Part shown: positions 27,170-38,592 of the stretch, in pieces | Layout of the letters: each line of letters starts with the position of its first letter | Numbering within the stretch: position 1 is the stretch's first letter | Assembly: GCA_025266875.1 (NCBI GenBank) | Contig: JALLLT010000006.1 | Location: forward strand, 930,001-994,000 | Length of the DNA stretch: 64,000 nucleotides | Direction: 5' to 3' | From: Fennellomyces sp. T-0311 | Taxonomy: Eukaryota > Mucoromycota > Mucoromycetes > Mucorales > Lichtheimiaceae | Notes under the pieces: model-generated | Database searches by the model: none | What the model was told of the DNA's origin: nothing | The model's input: the letters and a program-made list of their open reading frames with translations, nothing else | Program-made: the position numbers and the translations under genes

Positions 27170-28766
27170 TCACTTGCTTTTATAATACTGGCCAACCCAG
27201 TTACGTACAAACACACTAGCCTTCATCATCTTCTTCGAAGCCCATTTCTTGAAAAATGCATCGTGAATTACTGGTTTGGATACGTAGTCCAGCATAAGCT
27301 GCACAACCGGCTTAATTTCATTTGCCTTGTAACCAGCCAACCTGGATACCTCTTCGGTCTAAAAGACAAAGCCTTAAGTTATGGTTTTCTTCAAGTGGTA
27401 TCGAAGGACATACCCATGTGCCGTTTGTAAGGATACGTTGTGAGAGCCACAAAGAAGCTGCTGCAACCTTGGAGGGTGGGATGGCGATGAAGCGGTAATC
27501 CACACACGATATTTCCATAAAGTACTTGGCCAGCATGCGACTATGGACATCGTACTCTTCCGTCTTCGATGCGCGTCGTAAAAAGTTGAGGGGGTTTGCA
27601 TAGCACAGTTTGAATTCGAGGACCTGAACAACAAAACGTTCAGCCTTCATCAGGTCCTCTTCCTTGAGCGAGCGATCGGTCATCCAAATGAAATCCTTCA
27701 GGCGTGGCGAGCTCACTTCCTCAAACTTGGTTGCGATGAAGAGGGCGGCAATACCCACCAGCTGCAGCTTGCTCAGTGCGACTACCCGTTTGGAAAGAAA
27801 TCGATCAATAATATTTACAGCCAGAAACAGTGTTTCTGGAAGCAGCTGGAAGATATAGTGGATCTCAATGACCCAGTCTACCAGCACGCCGCGCATCTTC
27901 CATGATATCTCGGTATGGCTATTTACGTAATTCGGATCAGCAAGTGTTTCCAGCTATACAATTGGTTAGCGTCAGAATAGATCCACACGGTAGCTGCGTC
28001 GTACCTCAGCTTCACGGAGATTCTCAAAGATCTCCTCTTCGTATTCGGCAACTAGCATTGGATCGCTCCAGGTGTCAGTGTACGTTGGATCCTGTAAACG
28101 TGCCTGTTGAGCACGCAGTTCGAGGTGCCGATCGTACGCCAACGCCTCTTCATACATGTCGCGGTCATCACCTGACATGGCATACTTTGGATCGAGCGAC
28201 ATGGACGTCCGTTGATTTCTGTTTGTTATGGCGTTAATGTCGAAGCGATGCCAGATGCGTTCAGGTGCGACGATCGGTAGTACAGGCATCACGAAGGGTT
28301 GATCTTCCTCCTTCTTTTTGTATCGAACCGCATTGTCTGCAAAGAAAGTGTCGATGCTGTCTTCCTGCTTCTTATGGGTATGGCTTTCTTTCTTTTGTTG
28401 GTTGCGTGCCTGTGCGTGCATGTTAGAACAGCTGTTGTGGCAATATAAAAGGTCAGACGTACGGATCTGCTTCTGCTATTGTTACTTTTATCGCCAAGCG
28501 CTGCGCGTGAAGCTGCTGTTGATTGTGTTGTTTTTACATCTTTATCAGCGAGGAGCTGCTTTTCCGATGCTGAGGTCGTCGTCGTCGTCTCATTCTCGCA
28601 TGCTCCTTTCACACTCCTGGACTTTAGCCGCCTGACCGCTGCCTGTAACCCAAATCGAATCCATCAATAAATTGCACTTTTGGATGGGAGCAAGCACAGG
28701 CCAATCCGGTTATATATTGATTGGCATTGTTCCTATAGCAATGCTTACTTCGTTATGAAGTTCCAT
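27170..28766 (-). CDS. B-type (mitotic) cyclin
   Basis: Five exons (28766-28749, 28642-28463, 28409-28005, 27953-27414, 27358-27170) encode 443 residues. Cyclin B binds and activates Cdk1 for entry into mitosis. A textbook destruction box, RAALGDKSN, sits at residues 52-60, so APC/C-dependent turnover is expected. The N-terminal cyclin box starts near 220 with MRGVLVDWVIEIH and continues LAVNIIDRFLS, LQLVGIAALFIATKFEE. The C-terminal box includes AAASLWLSQRI and RLAGY. The first coding exon is only 18 nt (MELHNE); it was chosen because its GTAAGC donor and phase join the long second exon, which otherwise has no ATG. Clb/Cdc13 subtype is not resolved. Confidence 0.95.
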
Positions 28767-29310
28767 GGATTCAACCGATGGGAATGTGTGAATGGCCAGT
28801 GGGCATAAAAAAGACAAAGAAATATAAGGGACACTATTCGCGTCACTGGATAAGGTCGCCCGCCGAAAAAAATTTGTCTTTGGTACCGCCCAATCTATAT
28901 TCTGCTGAACGTAAAGTCACCAGACGTGGATTCGATGACATGGTCTAGCCATCGCTGGTCTACAGTATTCGCTGGCATCCAGCTATGTATAATACACGGC
29001 CGGATTACGAGAGCCAATTCGATCCAATTTACATGATATCTTCAATACTATTACTAGAACTTTCCATAATCTTAAAGCTGGTTTGGGCGTGCTAGCTTCT
29101 TTTTTTTTTACTGTCACGATCGGCATAATCTAGCTATCTATGTATTCGTACGTTCTCTGTCTATCTATGATACAAACTAATTTAAGCACCAAGTCACATT
29201 ATTGCTGTTGCTTTTGGAGTGATGGATACACTTGTTCATGAATGGGCTGTAGGCTACTATGTGCTATTCTGCTGGTACATATATATTTAACAACCAATAA
29301 AGAAAAATAA
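28767..29310. other. intergenic, no supported gene
   Basis: About 540 bp upstream of the cyclin gene. No ORF, repeat or RNA gene is supported. Confidence 0.5.
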
Positions 29311-29537
29311 GGGACTTCTATTAACCTCCATAATATCATAAACATGAAAAAAGTCAAGTTAGCAGTTCAATTATTTTTTACATCAAAGACTTTTATGTCG
29401 TTCAAAAGGTACCCAACAATTGTCTCATAAACTTTTTACAAAGCTGTCAAAGAAAAATACAATTACCCTGTTATTTCGCACATATGGAAAAAATTTCTCT
29501 CATTTTTATGATCTTATGGATGTTCACCGAACTCCTG
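29311..29537. mobile_element. MITE-like element, family A, short copy
   Basis: About 225 bp flanked by diverged inverted repeats. The left arm (29312-29348) and the right arm (29500-29536, reverse complement) agree at most positions, sharing TCCATAA, ATCATAAA and a GGA-TTC start. The same arms, far better conserved, border the element at 58759-59536. No transposase is encoded. No clear target-site duplication remains, so this is an old copy. Confidence 0.6.
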
Positions 29538-30898
29538 TGATGTCTCATTATTCGCCAAGAATGGAGGCATATAATGAGTGCATTCTTGGAAAACTTGTTT
29601 TGTTCCTTGGAGTGCGGTGGATGAAATTCATCCAGAGTATGTATTATAATGCCGGTACAGTTCAAAGTGCTAATGCAAGCATTGATGACTCATACGGAAA
29701 CCTAGGCGCGGTTGCATATAAAAACATGGATCACTGCCGATGTATTATAACATTTATACACTTTGTCGTGTATTCCATTCACTCAAGCCATCGATGGATC
29801 TGATTTGGAAAGCCGCGTTTTATTAAAACTTCAGGAAGCCTGCGCATGTAAGCGCACTCTATTTTCTGTAAATACATCGGACAGCATATAATATAGTTCC
29901 CTTGAGAGTTTCTTGTTAGAATATGAATAATTCATTTCCTCTGCTTTCCTCATTTTGCGACTCTCGAATAGCCCGTAAGCGAGTAATTATACTTTTGTTC
30001 GGAATATGTTTAATAATGCCGAGTCTTTTCCAGTTACTCGTAATAAACTGCTCTGTGTTACCAAAACATATCGAAGATGGCAATGATATCAGATTCACAT
30101 ATAAAAGCCATTTTCAAACAGAATCCAACACAAACACCTATAAACTTTGTGGATATTAGAGCCATCCAAATGTGCACAGGGGTGCCAGTTACCCTCTTGA
30201 CTTTTTCACTGCGCATCACTTTGATAGGCGAGATTGCGTTGCGATATAATGCTATAAAGCTACTGGTTTCACAAGTGAAATTGCCACTTCCAATACGCAA
30301 CAAGAAAGACATTGAGACGTATGTCGTTGGACATCCTATTTACGGTACGAAGAGTTGCTTCAATATAGTAGAAAAGTTAAAGATTTTGAACTGTGACGCA
30401 GCTATTTATGTCACAGAAACGAGCAACAACTGATTCATTACGGGTGCGTCTACGTGGTGCTTGTCCATCACGATTTATGTGCAGTTAATGCAGCGCAAGG
30501 TGGGTAGAGCATACTTAGAAGAGGTGATGGGGTAGGATGGTCTTTATACAAGAATTTAACGCGTTCAACAGGAAAGGATTGTCAATATTAGCAAGTACGT
30601 GGCCCTTTGTACTGAGAAGTATCCTCTGCCGTACCAAAGATATACAAGTTGCATATCAACGACACGGATAACGGACACAACGCGCTCGGCTTCATATTAA
30701 AATGTCTATGTCACCAAATAGCACTTCTAGCAACACTTTGCTCTCGTGTTCCATGTCCAGAGACACGTTGTTTTAATAATTGAGGACGATGCAGTAAACA
30801 ACTACAAACATAGAATACGCTGTGCAGGCACTGCGCCTTGTGTTACAACAGAAAGTCACGACGCAGGAAAACAGTTTCCGCGTCGCTCTTTCACCAAA
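29538..30898. other. intergenic with weak ORFs only
   Basis: About 1.36 kb. A 118-codon frame (30077-30433, +) is the longest; it shows no domain, and an overlapping frame is of similar quality, so I do not call it a gene. The rest holds the upstream region of the UHRF1-like gene. Confidence 0.4.
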
Positions 30899-32999
30899 AT
30901 GCACATCCTGTACGAATGCATTCCCTTAAAAACTGGAAAACGTAGCGTGGACGTCTCCAAAAGTGAGAATGTCAAATCATTTCGCAAAACAGTTGCCACG
31001 GACCTCGATACCGAGCCAGCCAATGTGCGTCTGTTTGCACTAGGCAAAATGGTAAAATCTTCAATCAAATCTTGGTTTTCGCTTCTCACACTTCTTGACA
31101 GCTCATGGATCACACTGCCGACGGAAAGCTTTCCAAGTTATTCATGACATATCGCATCAAAGAAAACACGCTGGTTCATGTTCAAATAAGCCAAGGTTCA
31201 GCAAAGATCATGGAGGAGGAAGAACCCAAAGAACAGGAACAAGAAGAGACCAAGGATCCCAAAGAAGCCAAAGGGGCCGAAAAGTCCAAGGAGGCTCCTA
31301 CTACGATTTCGGATACCAATGAACAAGGATCGGGTGGTGTAAAGCAAGACAAGTGCACCGTGTGTAACGATGACGACAAAATCAAAGAATGTCGCGAGTG
31401 TGGATGCGTGCACTGCTTGAAAAAGTCAGGGGATCCATTGGTAAGCCTATTCTGGCTTTCTTCGATGAAGGTGGTGTTCAATGGCTGGTTTGCGTAGATT
31501 TGCGATCAATGTGAGGGTTACTGGCATCTTGAGTGCGTTGGATTGACATCGGTTCCTGAAGAGGATGATTGGTAAGTCCGACACGTCAAATGGTTGATCG
31601 CATGTTGCTGACATGCTATCCAAGGTATTGCCCGCTTTGCATCAACACCGATGTCGATGTGGTTATTAGTTCCGGAAAAGCCGTCGACATGTCCAACTTT
31701 AAGGTGGCCAAGTCAAAGGGCGCCAAGACAAGCAGATCCTGGGGCGGCGGCACCTCCTGCTCAGGACGAACCAGTGAGTGCGTGATTGTGCCAAAGGACC
31801 ACGTCGGTGCCATTCCAGGCGTCCACTGTGGTCAATCATGGTTGTATCGAATGCAGGCAAGCGAATGGGGCGTTCATAGGTAAACCCTTGCTCCTGTTTT
31901 ACCAACTGAACCCAAAGTAACCGATGGATAGGCCCCCCGTGGGCGGCATTGCTGGCACAGAGTCTTCCGGTGCGGTATCAATTGTGCTGTCCAAGGGTTA
32001 CGAAGACGACGCAGACAATGGCGACGAGTTCTATTATACAGGGAGCGGCGGACGTGACCTGTCCAACAACAAACGAACAGGTGATCACGCAACGGACCAG
32101 GAGCTGACACGGTTCAATCTGGCCCTGGCAAAGACTTGTGCGGCTGAAATCGACAAGACCAAGGGAGGTAAGGCAGCAGACTGGAAACAGAGTCGGCCTA
32201 TCCGTGTATGTCGTACCTATGCCTTGGCAAAACATCATCCCAAGTACGCGCCTGAGGAAGGCGTGCGTTACGATGGGCTGTACAAGGTGGTGAAGTTCTG
32301 GCAGGAGAAAGGCAAAAGCGGGTTCAAGGTGTGGCGGTACTTGATGCGACGCGACGATCCAGAGCCTGCGCCATGGACTGCCGAGGGCAAGGAACTTATG
32401 AAGAAGCGTGGACTGCGGATGATCATGCCCGAAGGACAGAAATCTGAAGAGCGAGTGCAGTACAGGTTACCAAAGAAAGTGATTGCGTTGATGGAAAAGG
32501 ACGAAGCAGATAAGCGAGTCTGGGATGACCTGCGGTCTGCTGTGTTCTGGTCCGAGTACGAGTTCCTGCACTACTTATTTTCTGAAGTAGCAGTGTGCTC
32601 AAGTGGTGCATGTAGTGTACCTATTAGAGTAAGCAAATGTAGTGAACAATGCTAATGCAGAAGGCTGACACGTAGGCACAACAGAACCCGATCACCACCC
32701 CTTGTGGCCATATCTGCTGCTTGAGCTGTTTACGACGTGACGGCTCGAATGCCTGCTTCAGCTGCAGAACCAAGCTCCCCAAAGATATTGCGTCAACGGC
32801 ACATGTCAACCGAAACCTTACTGCGGTTCTCAAGGCCTGCAACCCCGCCTACATCGACACGCTGGACAAGCAGAAGGCCCCTACCTCGAAACCGAAAACC
32901 GCGAAAGCGATCCCACAAAAACGATCATCCTCCAGCCGAGAGAGTGCCCAGAAAGCAGCTCGACGCATGCTTCTGAATGAAGTTGAAAACTCGCTGTAA
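30899..32999 (+). CDS. UHRF1-like E3 ubiquitin ligase (UBL-PHD-SRA-RING)
   Basis: Six exons (30899-31051, 31102-31440, 31498-31571, 31625-31879, 31932-32628, 32676-32999) encode 613 residues. Domains in order: a ubiquitin-like domain (1 to about 85), an acidic Glu/Lys-rich linker, a PHD finger (136-197: CTVCN, CRECGC, CDQCEGYWH, WYCPLC), an SRA/YDG domain (about 245-430: GVHRPPVGGIAG, YTGSGGRDLSNNKRT, RYDGLYKVVK, WRYLMRRDDPEP) and a RING (496 to about 532: PITTPCGHICCLSC). UHRF1 reads hemimethylated DNA through SRA and ubiquitylates histone H3. The tandem Tudor domain found between UBL and PHD in animals is not visible. The first RING cysteine pair is C-x4-C rather than C-x2-C in this model, which depends on the donor at 32629. 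Confidence 0.95.
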
Positions 33000-33450
33000 A
33001 CCTGCATATATTAGCTCATTCCACTACGAAAAACCAAAGAAAACTGCTTATACAAATACATCTAATTTGCCAACACAAGACTTTTCTATTTCTTCGACAA
33101 GAGTGCCCGACAGCGGTCAATTGTGTCCAGCACAGTGTTTAAATATAAAGAGTACGATGATAGGTATATGAAACTATGGGGAGGCCTTTTCTTCAGCTAT
33201 CGACAGGGACGAGATGGACCGGGTATCGCTACGTCGGCTTCGCTTCAACCATCCCGTCCATCCAAGCAGACACCGCATGATAGGCGATCGTCTCGAGCGA
33301 CGAGGACGATGGGCTTCGTCGTTATGGGACGGAGAGCATTCGATGCTGTGAGGCGCTTTGGCTGTAGATGACGACGAGTCCTGCATGGAATGGCCACTAC
33401 GGTGATACAGACAGTTCATATATGACCTCGGTTTACTTTTTATCCGAGAC
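33000..33450. other. convergent 3' spacer
   Basis: About 450 bp between the stops of the UHRF1-like gene and the hexokinase gene. No supported ORF. Confidence 0.5.
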
Positions 33451-34992
33451 TTACTCTTCTTGATATAACATGGCAACCAGCGCAGCCCCAATACTTCCTC
33501 CATCGCGAGCCACTTCTAGTCGAATGCGCTTGGCCATCGTTTCACCAAACCATTGTTCGAGAGCTTGATGAATGCGTTCCGGCATCGCAGGGTACATTTC
33601 AAAAGTCGTGCCATTCACACCAATGACGATATCTTGGTCAGGCTCAAACGTCTGCTGCTCAATAATAGCTGCGATGGCAGCCGCGGCGAGGGTTGCAGCA
33701 CGCGTGGATATCATGACACAGATTTCCAGCATGGCATGAATATCCGCTTGAGAAGGCTGATAGGCCGAAAACTGAAGCAGCTCTGATACGCGGCCCACAA
33801 GCCGTTCATCTTGTGGGTATCTACATCTCCCAGCGTTATACAAAGGTACACGATAAGAAGCTGCTTGTCATTTACCCTTCAAGCTCGCTCATGTGAGCCG
33901 TGGTAAAGGACCATGGCGTTTTCAACAGGGCAGGCACATGACCATTAAACAAGTCTTGCGTGTTCACGAGGTCGACGGCAACAAGACGGGCCAGCTCGCC
34001 TAAATAGGCGCCAGACATCATCTTTTCGTAGGGTTGGAATCCGGGCTGTGCGTGGCTCGCATCGAGAGCGCGGTCGAAGCGAGTAAGCGGGAGATACGAC
34101 TCGTTTCCAAATATGTCAATTTCGGTGTTGATGAGCATTTCCGTCGCAGTGTCTTGCCACTCGGCAATGTTTAGCTTGATGATGCGGGACACTTTTTCCG
34201 GGTACGCCGCGTTGACCCCCGTGCCATAAATGAACCCCACACGTGCCCGTGGGTTGCTGTATGCATGTGCCACCAGTGCACCAATGGTGTCGTTAATAAT
34301 AGCCGTAACTACGACTCGAAGACCCTAACAGTAAGTGTGAGTGGACTATTAAAATAGTCAACCAATCAATTGCCACCTTGCGACGAAACGCCTGGAGAAA
34401 CAGAGTGGCAAGGTCTTGGCCGTCGATCCCTCCTGTGAGTGTAAAACCCTTGCCCATACGGAGAATGGTGCCTTTGCAGATCCCTATTTGACTAAAGAAG
34501 CTTGGATCAGATGAACCTGTTCTATGCTGCAAGCTTATGCACGGTTGATTACTCCAAAGGAAAACTCCAGCTAACACCCATCGCCATAGATGCAGTGGTG
34601 TCACGTGTTTCATTAGGCAACAATGCGCAGAGCTCCTCAACGCAGTCGGCGATCCAGTCAAAGAATGCGGTTGTGTTGGTCTTGCGCAGCTCGTCGGTGA
34701 TGAGTCTCCGTACCTCCGTCACATGAACTTGTCCGTTGCCGAGCAGTTTGACGGCGCACACGCGGAGCGTACTCCCACCAAGATCCAGTGCGAGATAGGT
34801 GCCTGTTTCATGACCGGTTGGAAGGCGAGTTACGTAAGATGGAATCATCGTTGCAAGCCCTGATGCAGACGCTGTGTTGAGTCCCTTAACGCACTCTGCT
34901 CTGAAGCCTTCGACAAGCGCTTTGTACGTGTCCGGAGTGAGTGCAAAGTCTTGACGGATCCAGTCCAGACGTTGGATGATCCTGTTGCTCAT
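33451..34992 (-). CDS. divergent hexokinase-family sugar kinase, candidate N-acetylglucosamine kinase
   Basis: Four exons join in phase from the ATG at 34992 to the TAA at 33451, roughly 465 residues. Motifs of the family: LALDLGGSTLRVC (phosphate 1), GVSWSFPLE (sugar-binding LGFTFSFP region), AIINDTIGALV (catalytic Asp), GFIYGTGVNAAY (phosphate 2), INTEIDIFGN and FEKMMSGAYLGEL-like QPYEKMMSGAYLGEL. Differences from glucose-specific hexokinases are clear: W for T in the SFP motif and no Trp in the NTE segment. The W-S-F-P form is one I associate with the atypical fungal hexokinases that include GlcNAc kinases. The next gene on the same strand is glucosamine-6-phosphate deaminase, which supports that role. 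Substrate is inference. Confidence 0.88.
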
Positions 34993-35418
34993 CTATAACA
35001 AAAAATACAAAGAAATAGAGTGAAAGGAAAGAAGAAAAGGTGGGGAAGGAAAAAGAAAGATAGAGAGGAGGGAAAGTTGGAACGCTTTTATCACCTTTTG
35101 AGAAGGGCTGAGTGTGATGGTGGCCGTTTGTGGTGTGTCAGGTGCTTGTTTCCCGTAGCACAGACGAGTCCTTCCCTGAGACCCTGAATGCTTAGAAAAC
35201 CCGTTTCGCTGAACCCTGTTCCATCCATCTGTGTAGCCACGAGTTTTCTTCTTTTTCTCTGATTTTCTTTATTTATAATGATATGCACAAAGGGGGGGAG
35301 GGATGGGGGCATGAGGTGGATTATGTAAAAAGAGTTAGTGATCCCCTTTTTCTCGCTTATTCAAAGGGTACTTTGGGATGTTTGGGTGAGGTAGGACTAC
35401 GAAGTTGCTTGACGCCAC
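34993..35418. other. spacer between hexokinase-like gene and glucosamine-6-phosphate deaminase
   Basis: About 425 bp that hold the kinase promoter and the deaminase 3' end. A purine-rich stretch lies at 35005-35070. No ORF is supported. Confidence 0.5.
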
Positions 35419-36575
35419 CTATTTTTGTGCCGTTAGATCAACAGGCAATCCTTCCTTTTTTCGCAAGCTCTTACCTTGGAGTGACAAGTTTTCGGCACCA
35501 ATAAGTGAATGATGCACATGTTCAATCGACTTGAAGTACTTGACGGTCTAAATATACACAGTAACATTATATCAGCCAATCCGGTGTGGGAAGGTCGCAC
35601 AAACCGGGCGAGTTTTCTTCTCATTTACCTTTACGTGCAATTCCAGGGTCGCGTCCTCATCGCAGACAATCAGACCCTTGGGGTGCATTTGTATTGCCGA
35701 AACAGTCCACATATGGTTCACACCTTCCTCGATACATTTGGCAAGAGCGATTGACTAATACTTTTGCGTTACACACACATTTCCCAAGGGTCCCTCTTTT
35801 TCCGTCGGGGTCCATTCCAATTTACCTTGTGTGCACCAGTGATAATGATACAGACCTCCCGAGCATCCATTACCGTACTGTTACGTTACCGATTAGCTTA
35901 TCATCGTTACGTCACACACACATCACAGCAACAAAAAAGTTGTTTACCTGACACCGACTGTAAGCGCCAGTTTTGGAACCTTACTAATATCACCCTCAAA
36001 GAATCGAGCATTGGCGATAATAGTTTCATAAGCCAATGTCTTGACGCGAGTACGACTTGTAAGGCTAGAACCCGGTTCATTAAAGGCAATGTGTCCATCC
36101 GGACCAATGCCGCCCAGGAACAACTCAACGCCTCCAACACGGGCAATTTCGGCTTCAAAACGTTTGCATTCGTCATCCAAATCTTCGGCATTGCCATCAA
36201 GAATATGAACATTCTCAGGCTTGATATCGACATGCATAAACAGATTCTTCCACATGAAGGAGTGATATGACTCTGGATGATCACGCGGCAAACCAACATA
36301 CTCATCCATGTTGAATGTGACAACGTGCTCAAAGCTCAGCTCACCAGCCTTGTGAAGCTCGACGAGTTTCTTGTAGGTACCAATAGGAGAAGAGCCGGTA
36401 GGCAAACCGAGAACAAAGGGACGGTCTGCAGACGGGTTGAACTGTCTGATACGTTCCTTGATGTACTTTGCTATTTTCGAACGACTTAATAACCTATCGT
36501 CTTACAAGCTGCTCCATTTCTCCTACCAATATAGGTCGAGACTTCTTGATAGTTTTCACGGATAATCAATCTCAT
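35419..36575 (-). CDS. NAG1: glucosamine-6-phosphate deaminase
   Basis: Exons join in phase from the ATG at 36575 ([17 protein letters not shown]). The main block runs 36482-35950; further exons follow in the same strand, separated by introns near 35890, 35785 and 35600. The enzyme converts glucosamine-6-phosphate to fructose-6-phosphate and ammonia, the last step of GlcNAc catabolism in the cytosol. Signatures: [61 protein letters not shown] and [16 protein letters not shown]. The reading frame ends at 35419 (LPVDLTAQK), but a strong donor (CCAAG then GTAAGAG) 17 codons earlier means the last exon could differ. It lies just upstream of the sugar kinase, in the same direction. Confidence 0.95.
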
Positions 36576-38592
36576 GTTTTGTTGGGGGTATGGATGTGGG
36601 AAAAAAGGATAAAGAAGAAAGAAGAAAAAGGAAGAGGGGGGTTTCTGAGGCTATATAAAACAAAACCGGCGAATCAATGGTGCTCCTCACCACCTGATTA
36701 CATAACGTAAGGGCCCTTTATCTTTCTCTTTAGAACCCTTATCTAGATAGATATGAAACCCTTTACACTTTTGTTGCTTTTGCTGCCTTGGATATCTTGT
36801 AACGTGTCTCATAACCCCCAAATTTACTATTAAAAAGCAAATCATATTACTATAACATAACAGGTTTTCCCGAGAATATCCATAGCATGCATCCGTTGAT
36901 TGGCTCGTCAGCTGATTACCTAACGGTCCCTGTGCAAATGGCTCCGACCCTGATGTATCACCAAGCCACGTAACTACGGTCGCTGACTCATCGCCCTCGC
37001 TTTCGGAGCAAATCTTTAGTAACACCCTAAAAAAAATTTTCAGTGGGTGAGCATTAGAGAAATGAATAATTCGCCGACCTAAATGAAAAAGTTTCTCCGG
37101 AGCTCAACCACTCGGCTGATCAAGGAATAGGGAATGACATCATGTGTGCACGGGAAACGTGCATGCAGGTCGGCCGTTCCATTGGATTCGCAGTCTCTTT
37201 TACTACTGATTTTATCCGCGCACCCGAACAATTTTGTGTGTGAACCCTGAAGAACCCGTCAGGACCCTGTTTCTTATTAATACCCCGCCCTCTTTTTTCC
37301 ATCGAACCCTTTCGACGAAATAGATAAAGAGATATGTGTGTCTGGCAATGCCTCCGTTTGTTACATCGTTGTGCATCAATAATGATCATGATATGATGCA
37401 TCGCACAGACAATACCTTGTTTGAAACTTTAAGGGGTAAATGAGTAAGTTTTATCTTGCATTCTTACAAATCCCAAACTCGTTAATCCGAGAAAACGGGA
37501 GTGTGTTTTGATATGTCCCTTTCGAGTTACATGGATATTCCTTTTTCGCCACGTGGTGCCTTCACCCGTGCGACAATGACAAGTCGATCAGGGACCTTTG
37601 AGAAAGTCAAACCTTGCTGGATAACGCGGGAAAGCCCCCCGGTCAAAAAAGTAGCGTGATGATGCACGGTGGGACACTTTATTTTCTTGGGACATTTCAT
37701 TTTAAATGCTTATCGAATGTTAAGGCCTCTAGTAGACATAGTATTATCATTTCAATCAATAAACACGTTGACATGATTAGTATCTCGGCACTGCGCATGT
37801 TCTCATTGAATTATCGTCTCCTTTACTGTTTCGCCGACTTGTTGCCAAGTTTTATACAAGCGGGCAAAGCACACTGGTAATACTTTGCCAAAGTATTTTT
37901 GATGACCAGGCCATGAGGACGATACCTCCGTGTCTATACGTTCTGATTTTATCACAGCAACCTGAAACGGTTTCAAAAGGCAATTCATTGACTAATATGG
38001 GATATTAAGGACAGCAGTTCTCCTGATTGTAACGTTTAAGTTTTAATCCCCTACCTTTCCTGTGAATATCTCTGTGTTTTAACGTGCGTAGTGAATATAA
38101 AGACCGGCTGTTCAGGACAATTGCCTGGTATGAATACTGTTTCACTACGTAAACCAATTGGCTTTTCCACCACGGAGCTAGAGTCGTACATCTGCGTAAC
38201 GATGATCTCGTGCCCAAATATCCGCGCCGTACGCTGGGACTGGGTTACAGAGGTTATGATGTGTTCGGCAATACCGTCTAAACAGGTATGTAAATAAACC
38301 ATTCTGCTGCTTAGAAAGTCATGGTGGTCGCTTCTTAATTATTGTCCTCTTTTAGGATCTTAGCGAGTCATGAGGCAGGGAAATTATCAGTGGTAAGTAC
38401 CAAAATTGAATGATTTTCTTTACAAGAAAAAATATAAGAGGGGGTTATGAAAAATATACAGGCTCAATTTTCGAGGCGAAAGAGAGAATTGAAAGGAGAC
38501 AATTATATATATGGATAGATGAGAGAGAAAAAGAAAGATATAAGATGGGGGAGAGAGAGAGACGGAGAGAGTTGGGGAAAGGATCTCTTTTT
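36576..38592. other. 2-kb intergenic region, no supported gene
   Basis: The left side has a purine-rich block and GCTATATAAAAC at about 36650-36661, likely the deaminase promoter. The right side has GA-rich microsatellite DNA at about 38520-38575 next to the flippase 3' end. Short ORFs are present on both strands but none shows a domain or consistent exons. Confidence 0.5.

Noticed and set aside
29420..29803. 127-codon plus-strand ORF
   Set aside because: It overlaps the right end of the MITE-like element and shows no domain; likely chance.
31182..31481. 99-codon minus-strand ORF
   Set aside because: Antisense of the acidic linker and PHD exon of the UHRF1-like gene; no own signals.
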